59,581 nucleotides of DNA from Rhizopus sp. PT2906. Lineage: Eukaryota; Mucoromycota; Mucoromycetes; Mucorales; Rhizopodaceae. The DNA lies in NCBI GenBank assembly GCA_025529335.1, contig JAMYHX010000253.1:1-59581 (forward strand). Reading direction: 5' to 3'. Positions within the stretch are counted from its first letter, which is position 1. Each line of letters begins with the position of its first letter. A model generated the notes under the pieces. It did no database searches. It saw nothing but the letters and a program-made list of their open reading frames with translations, and had not been told where the DNA came from. The position numbers and the translations under genes are program-made. This document shows, in pieces, positions 53,396 to 59,581 of this stretch.

Positions 53396-54352
53396 ATTTG
53401 CTTATTGTCATATAGCTATTTTGATTGAAAAGGGAATTGTCATTGGAGTTGAACAAAGCATATCATATAACTCCCTACTGGGATTTGCTTTATTCAAGAT
53501 GAGTCCCAAGGTAAAAAGATAACGAGAAAGAGAAACTTTAAAGGATAACGACTGAAAATACTTGAAAGATGCATTTATTCTTGCATCATATTTTTAGATA
53601 TTTGCTACAAGCTGATCTAGAAGAGGATGCTGTTACATTTGCTAAAGCCTATGAAAAGTTCACTTATTTCAGCCATGTACTAGAGATACTGCTGCATACA
53701 GTATTAGAAGAGGAAGCAGGACGAAATATGACGGATGGCAAGTATAGCAGATAATTTTATTATTGGAATCTTATTAATTGTGTGTTTGGATAGATGCTAT
53801 CCTGCCTTTGGTCATCAAGTTCTTGGATCAATTTCCTCATGCCCTTGATGTAATTGTAAGCTGTGCGAGAAAGACAGAGGTAGCCTTGTGGGATTATTTA
53901 TTCTCTGTTGTTGGTAAACCCAAAGATTTGTTTGAGGTATGTAGTAATGACGGTAAATAAGAATGGAATTAACTTTTTGTTCTAGATATGTTTAGAAGAA
54001 GGAAGGTTACATACTGCAACATCATATCTTATTATATTACAAACTATGCAGCCCTTAACTGTAGCTGAACAAGTAAGGCAGATTTTTTTTTAAAAAATGT
54101 CGAATGTCTTATTCTTTATAGGATACAATGCGCCTGTTACATAAAGCCATGGATGAAGATAATTATGAGTTGTGTAAAGAATTGGTTAGGTTCCTTAGTT
54201 CGATTGATAGTAAGTAGAATATGATTAAACAAAAGAACTAGACTAAGGTCAAAATAGATACAGGAAAAGCCCTTTATGAAGCACTTCAAATGATCAAGTC
54301 ACATATAGATAATGACAATCAAATGGATAAAGTGAAAACAAAGGATGCATAA
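50310..54352 (+). CDS. RIC1: RIC1, subunit of the Ric1-Rgp1 guanine nucleotide exchange factor
   Basis: A gene of roughly 1,000 residues in about 15 exons. It opens MYWLNGIANQL, then VQRVLSLQPSNNATLFISC, TSIYLWSVK and a beta-propeller with FGENVKVIWKPDMTHVAIQ, GTAGGTAFVYSVENY, SVASLAWTSDGHALSVGYES, GLAVWSVYGSML and YSSISSDGSYIAIAGKRGF. The C-terminal helical RIC1 domain has ILIEKGIVIGVEQ, HLFLHHIFRYLLQADLEEDA, FSHVLEILLHTVLEEEA, LPLVIKFLDQFPHALDVIV, CARKTEVALWDYLFSVVG and LCKELVRFLSSID. With Rgp1 it activates the Golgi GTPase Ypt6/Rab6. Exon junctions are mostly clear; a few near 50840-51170 and 51700-51970 are approximate. Gln/Asn-type runs (NNNNSNSNSNN) sit in the propeller. Intact as far as I can see. 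Confidence 0.9.
53359..53394. repeat. (TA)14 followed by (TG)4 microsatellite inside a RIC1 intron
   Basis: Fourteen TA units run into TG units between a GTAAGG donor and a CATATAG acceptor. The repeat fills most of that intron, between exons ending LDFYPI and starting with ILIEKG-type sequence. Confidence 0.85.
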
Positions 54353-55001
54353 TCTTTATACAGTGTTTAAGTCCTCCCAAAAGTTATCTAGAAAAGTTTA
54401 TTTTGTGTCTATAGTTTCGAAAAGGACAAGCGACATTTGCTGTCACATTTAAGTCATTTCTACCCTGAAACGTCAGATAGTCTATGAGATTCTTCCTGTA
54501 GGTAATCCAGGCAAGGGGGATCATTAATGATGATAGGCGTGATTCATGTGGATAACAATGTAGTAAAAGCTTAGTATATACAAGTCGTTAAGAGCGGTTG
54601 ATTATATCCATATAATTTTTTTTGTTACTCAATTCATTTACTGCAAGTAAAAACCACGCCAACTGTCTCATTGTCAGCTCTGGACTGGATGTCTTCAAAA
54701 AAAAAGAAAACAGTTTCACCTGTAATAGGGTTCAGATACTTTTACAATCTGTCTCTAGTTAGAACCCAGTCAGCTTAGCAGTAGTATTGCTCTGATTGGT
54801 TAAAAGACCCTATTCACAAGTTCAGCTAAAAGGTAATTAAAAATTACGCATTTGCCTTGGACTTATTCTCTCTTCCTCTTTCTCTCTCTTACTCTTTTCT
54901 TTCCCCCCTTTTTAAGTAAAAAGTAAAACCAGTGCTTTAAATACAACAAACACATAAATACACACATACAGAGAACCTTTTTGTTTTATAATAAAAGTGT
55001 A
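54353..55001. other. Intergenic region between RIC1 and NOT4
   Basis: About 650 bases. The RIC1 3' flank, then the NOT4 promoter with a CTCTTCCTCTTTCTCTCTCTTAC pyrimidine-type tract near 54870-54895 and an ACACATAAATACACACATACA stretch about 50 bases before the ATG. No gene seen. Confidence 0.4.
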
Positions 55002-58000
55002 ATGAATATGTCTTCTGATGAAGAGGATCCTGATTGCCCTTTATGTATGGAAGAATTGGACATTGCTGACAGAAACTTTAGGCCATGTTCTTGCGGTTAT
55101 CAGGTTTATAATATCTTCATTGACTTTTTTGTTCTCTTTATCTAACTACTTCATGTAGATCTGTCGTTTTTGTTGGCATCACATAAAAACCAACCTCAAT
55201 GGTCGATGCCCTGCTTGTAGAAGACTGTACAGCGAACAAATTGTCGAGTTTATTCCTGTCAGTGCAGAAGAAATTATGCGTTTAAAGAAAGAAAAGAAAG
55301 AAAAGGACCGTCAAACACGAGAAATGCGAGATCCAACCAGAAGACAGCTTTCCAATGTACGGGTTGTCCAAAAGAACTTGGTTTATGTTCTTGGCATGAG
55401 CTCGAAATATGCCTATGCAGATGTAGGTTTTTACCCGAGAATAATCAAGAGTTTTGTTCTAACTCTATTATAGAATGAGATCTTTAGAAAGTATGGCAAA
55501 ATTGATAAAGTGGTCATCAGTAAACGCTCAATCACTACAAATGCTAATGCTTCGGTCGGAATCTATGTGACATTTGCAAAGAAAGAGGACGCCTGTAAAG
55601 CAATCGAAGGTTTGAATGGAATAGAGATTGACGGTAAAACTATCAGGTTGGTTAGTCAACAGAGCGACTGGTTTCCATATAGCTAATATCACCATAGAGC
55701 GTCCTATGGAACAACTAAATATTGCACTTACTACTTGAGACATATGGCTTGTCCTAATCCAAACTGTATGTATTTGCATGAACCCGGGGATGATGTGGAT
55801 AGTTACAATAAGGATACAGTAGCAATTGGGTAAGAGCTTATTACGACTCCTTTTTATTAAAAGATACTAAAATAATTGACAGTAAACACAGCAATACAGC
55901 TTCAACATCTTTGAATGGCTCAACATATCCCAATAAGAAACTTGCAACTAGTCTAAAGCCAGTGGCATCAAAGGCTGCAGTAGCAGAAAGTAAACCATCC
56001 GCTTCGGCCACACCTCGCACATGGGCACCTATACCCAAGGTTGTCCCAGTTTCACCTGCTGTTGCTGAGGCTGTGCCAGAAACTGAAGAACCAGTCGTAA
56101 CACCACCGATGCAGTCCAAGGAAGTCTCTGCGAAAGCGAAAACAGCGGCCAGTCCTGTCTTATTGAAACCTTCTAAATCAACTACGACAAAGAAGACGGT
56201 GGTAGAGAAAGCTAAAAAGGCTATCAAGGTGAACCTAGAAGAAGAAGAAAAACCAGCTCTCCCACCTACTGCGTCGTGGGCAAAGGCTCAACCATCTGTA
56301 TCTTTGCATGAAAACGTGATTACTCCTACACACTTTGGACCTTCCTTATCCGATGCTGTACAAACTATACAAAAGCCTAAACAGTCACCATCATTGAAGG
56401 TAAAGAAGGAGAAAAAGAGCAAAGGACGTATGGTACGGCTTGAGGAATTTGAAGAGGCGGAAAGAGAAGCAAAGAAGGCTACGCATCAGCCAAAAGACAT
56501 CACTCAGAACGAGCCATCTACAGAGATTAATACGGCACAAGAGATTTCTACTCAGGAAAGTTTGCCATCTGCCATTCATGATATTTCAACGCCGATGAAG
56601 GCAAGTGTAGGAATCGAAAAGGACCAGGGTTCTTTCGATGCAAACTCTTTGAAAGAAAAGGAAACGCGTGATAACTCTATGGAAAGTGATAAAGAAATCA
56701 CTGAAAATGATGAAGACATCACCATGAATGAGAGTGAAGTAAAGACTGAACAACCAATTGAGACGGCTAAAACAGAAGCCGCTTCCTCTATGGAGAAGCC
56801 AGCTACAGGTAGCTTAAAGACTGGTAATGTTGAGGCAGATGTGCAGCAGATTGAGGATCTGGAGGAAAAGCAGCTGATGGATGCGGATCAGAGTAATCAG
56901 GACCATCTGAATGAGCATATCGCCCTACAGGAAACATTAAAGATCGATCTTAATATCGAAAAAAGACAAAAGGAAGATGTCTTTGATGTACAACAACCTA
57001 CTGAGAAAGAAGCTGCTGATCTAGGAAACGTGCTTAATGAAAAACAAGACGAGAGAACCAAAGAGAAAGTAGAGGTGCTGGCTTGTTTAAATGAAGAAGT
57101 CATTAAAGCATTTGACGTGGCAATGGCTAATGAAACACTTCCAGAGAACCTTGAAAAAACTCATGGTCACAACGAAGATACAGCTTACAGCAATGATACA
57201 CAATCAGATATTACAAGTTCTGGCTTAAGCGAACACATTCCCTCCCCATTAGTTGCTATGGAAAGATTATCTACTCTTGTTGAACAAGAGATTTTGACAG
57301 ATATCATCCCTTCGTCTCGCCAGCAACAACCTTTAGAGGGTAATTTACCTAAAGAAACTTTACATACGTTGGAAAACAACGTGCCAGCTTGGCCAGAAAG
57401 TCGACGTCAACCTATACCACCTCCTGGACTCCCCGTACCACCTATTTTGCCAGAGTGGATGAGCAGAAGCTTCGATCCATTTAACGGTCAAGATCCTTCG
57501 CTCATTGCTGCACGTCGCTTGCAACACTCACAACGTATGATGGAAGCAAGTGGTTTGTTTGGTATGAACAACGGCTTCCCTCAGCATCGACCTCCTCCTC
57601 CGCCTCTTCCCAACGTTCCACATTTTGGATTTCCTCCTAACCTTAATGAAAATGTGCCTGGTTTCTCTCATCAGCCACCACCATTTCCAAACATGCTCGC
57701 TCGTCCTCCACCCCCATCTCATCCTCATGGAATGATGAGGCATCATCCCCCGCCCCATCCACATCCACAAGAAATGCTCAATATGTCACGATTTGGCGGT
57801 CCTCCACACCACCAACATCCTCATCACGGGCCTATAGATGATACAAACAAGCTAAGAGCCGAATTCAATGCTATGCATTTGAACGGTAATATAGACGAAC
57901 TTCAGTCCCGTGAGAACCTTAGAGCCTTGCTGCCCAATGTAAATATCAGCTTTAATGACCAACAGAAAGTAAAGATGGAAGAGCTTCATCATTCACACAT

Positions 58001-59013
58001 GATGCACCGCCAAGGAATGCTTCAAAGACAATCAGATCAAGAAAGTCATGGATCTACACCCAGTAGTCATCATATGAGCCCGTTAAGACATGGATCAATG
58101 CCTCCCAATCTACACTTCCATCCTCCTCCACCTACTCCTGATCATTTACAAGGAAACACGCCACCAAATTTCTTTAGACAAAATTCATTTAGGTCATCTA
58201 ATCAAAGTGTATCGTCTGTGGATGGAAATTTCACGCAGGATACCAATCCAGACGTGAGAACAGAAGCGCAGAACTTCTTTGGCGAGTTCCTTCGAAAGGC
58301 AGCCTCATCTCATCAACAAGAGAGTCTAGAAAAGAAAGAAGAGCAACATGAAGCAAAGCCAGGTAAGATCAACCATACTTGAACGGCACGTGTATACTAA
58401 TGGTTACTTAGAAAATCCGCTCATGTTTCAGGATCCTGCGATTATGTCTGTGAGTGTAACAGGTAACAATGACGCCAATCATGAGTCAAATCAAAGCACG
58501 ATGCTGCAAATTCTAGGTGGTCAGCAACCCGTGCCTTCATCGATGGTGGAAAATCAGCAATATCACATACAGCAGCCAAGACCTGTTGATGCAAGATTTG
58601 CAATGAATCAACAAAGAATGATGATGTCAGACCCCAACATGGATGAAAGAGGAAGAGAACAACCATTTGTTAATAATGCAAATGGCAACGCTATGTTTAT
58701 GGGCATGCCACCCTCTTTCCCACCGGGCCAGCCTAATCAAGATCCCATGTTTAACCCCAACAATAACTATATGCAGCAGCAGCAGCAGTATCAACAACAA
58801 CCGTTTTTACCCTTCATTCCACGTTTCCTCGAACCTTCAATTAACACAATGGGGCATATAGGCGGCGCACCTCCACCACCAAATCCAATGATGAGACCAC
58901 CAATGATGATGCCTCATCAAAATGACAATTTTAGAAATACAGGCAATATGCACCACCATCATCAACAACAACAACAACAACAACAACAACAACGTCCTCC
59001 GGGAAATATATAA
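55002..59013 (+). CDS. NOT4: NOT4, RING E3 ubiquitin ligase of the CCR4-NOT complex
   Basis: Six exons, about 1,240 residues. RING of the C4C4 type at residues ~13-60: CPLCMEELDIADRNFRPCSC joined to CRFCWHHIK and RCPACRRLY. A basic linker KKEKKEKDRQTREMR precedes RNLVYVLGM-like VQKNLVYVLGMSSKYA and an RRM (FRKYGKIDKVVISKRS, ASVGIYVTFAKKEDACKAIE). A C3H1 finger follows, TKYCTYYLRHMACPNPNCMY. The long C-terminus (exon from 55890) is disordered: Lys/Glu-rich, then Pro/His/Met-rich. A final intron (GTAAGATC..ACTTAG, TACTAAT branch, about 58363-58411) leads to a Gln-rich end. Not4 ubiquitylates nascent-chain and ribosomal targets and links mRNA decay to translation quality control. The long tail is much larger than yeast Not4. 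Confidence 0.93.
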
Positions 59014-59507
59014 AGTAATAAAACCTTTTTGTTTACAAAATTTGCGTTGCTGTCAGGACTTTTTTTTTTTTTTCATTGTTTTCTTAAATTACCTTTAGAG
59101 TCTATCTGTTCTTTTTTGCTGGTCTTTGGTTTCTAAGAATTTAAAGTCCATTTTAATTATTAAAATAAAGCTCAATAACTGTCAAATACATTGATCCAGG
59201 TGCGAGTGTATCAGAAAGTATGAACAAGAATTAAGAGTGTAATACAATGTATCGTGCTTTTAAGATCATAAAGGAACCAATTTTTTCATTGCACTTTATC
59301 GACTGCCAACATTTACAAGACAACCAAGTTGCATAAATAAAAAGCACATCTATTAAAATTCAAGACAGTAGAGATATAATAAGCAAAAGGAAATCTATCA
59401 AAACAAAGCTATATTAAAACAACTTTTCAGAGAAATAAGATAAAATGATGTGGTTGGTATTTCTGTCTGCCTGCAATGAATTTGGATAAAGAATTGATTT
59501 TCATAAA

Positions 59508-59509
<2 letters not shown>
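59014..59509. other. 3' flank of NOT4
   Basis: AT-rich; AATAAA-like signals near 59016-59022 and 59162. No open frame or RNA gene recognised. Confidence 0.4.

Positions 59510-59581
<72 letters not shown>
59510..59581. repeat. 72-base poly-A run at the window end
   Basis: Uninterrupted A from 59510 to the last base. It may be a true homopolymer cut by the window, or an assembly edge where the contig stops in unresolved sequence. Confidence 0.9.

Noticed and set aside
1..59581. tRNA, rRNA and CRISPR arrays
   Set aside because: No tRNA B-box with a matching cloverleaf was seen by eye, no rRNA-like segment, and repeats are microsatellites or dispersed relics rather than spaced arrays. A covariance-model scan would be decisive for tRNAs.

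Overview
The window looks like nuclear DNA of an early-diverging filamentous fungus, most likely Mucoromycota (Mucorales-like). Reasons: AT-rich sequence with many long poly-A/T runs; genes dense and interrupted by many short introns (about 45-65 nt, GT..AG, CTAAY/TTAAC branch sites); a single-polypeptide ATP-citrate lyase rather than the split ascomycete form; a fused GAT-IGPS-PRAI tryptophan gene; and decayed members of accessory protein families that I associate with mucoralean genomes. This is inference from reading; no database search was run.

Layout. 0-5 kb: a Whi5/Nrm1-like cell-cycle repressor gene, then gene-poor DNA with decayed coding and a Z-DNA-type tract. 5-12.6 kb: a divergent pair of Ras-superfamily GAP genes (Rap1GAP/SIPA1-like on minus, RalGAP-beta-like on plus). 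12.8-19.6 kb: a compact same-strand block of HSP10, KAE1, a 2H-phosphoesterase, long-form tRNase Z and a reticulon; three consecutive genes there belong to tRNA/RNA metabolism. 19.8-22 kb: an intact stand-alone retrotransposon Gag-like gene and a SAM methyltransferase. 22.1-30 kb: mostly a graveyard (transposase-type HTH relic, broken cystathionine-beta-synthase-like gene, several broken accessory genes including one with a PD-(D/E)XK-like motif) enclosing one intact cyclophilin gene. 30-34.2 kb: homeobox gene, TRPC, and GRX5 converging on TRPC with stop codons one base apart. 34.3-44 kb: minus-strand HMG-box protein, DEP-DH-PH RhoGEF, ATP-citrate lyase and a C2H2 zinc-finger protein. 44.5-48.4 kb: TTC1-like TPR protein, ISA1/ISCA1, a secreted probably GPI-anchored protein, SOM1. 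48.5-59 kb: bacterial-type glycyl-tRNA synthetase, RIC1 (Ypt6/Rab6 GEF), NOT4; the window ends in a 72-base A run.

Functional themes: small-GTPase control (Rap1GAP-like, RalGAP-beta, RhoGEF, RIC1); tRNA biology (KAE1, tRNase Z, 2H phosphoesterase, GlyRS); mitochondrial Fe-S and protein homeostasis (GRX5, ISA1, HSP10, SOM1); and lipid precursor supply (ATP-citrate lyase). The most unusual elements are the broken PD-(D/E)XK-like family, the isolated Gag gene, the tRNA-gene cluster and the bacterial-type GlyRS divergent from SOM1.
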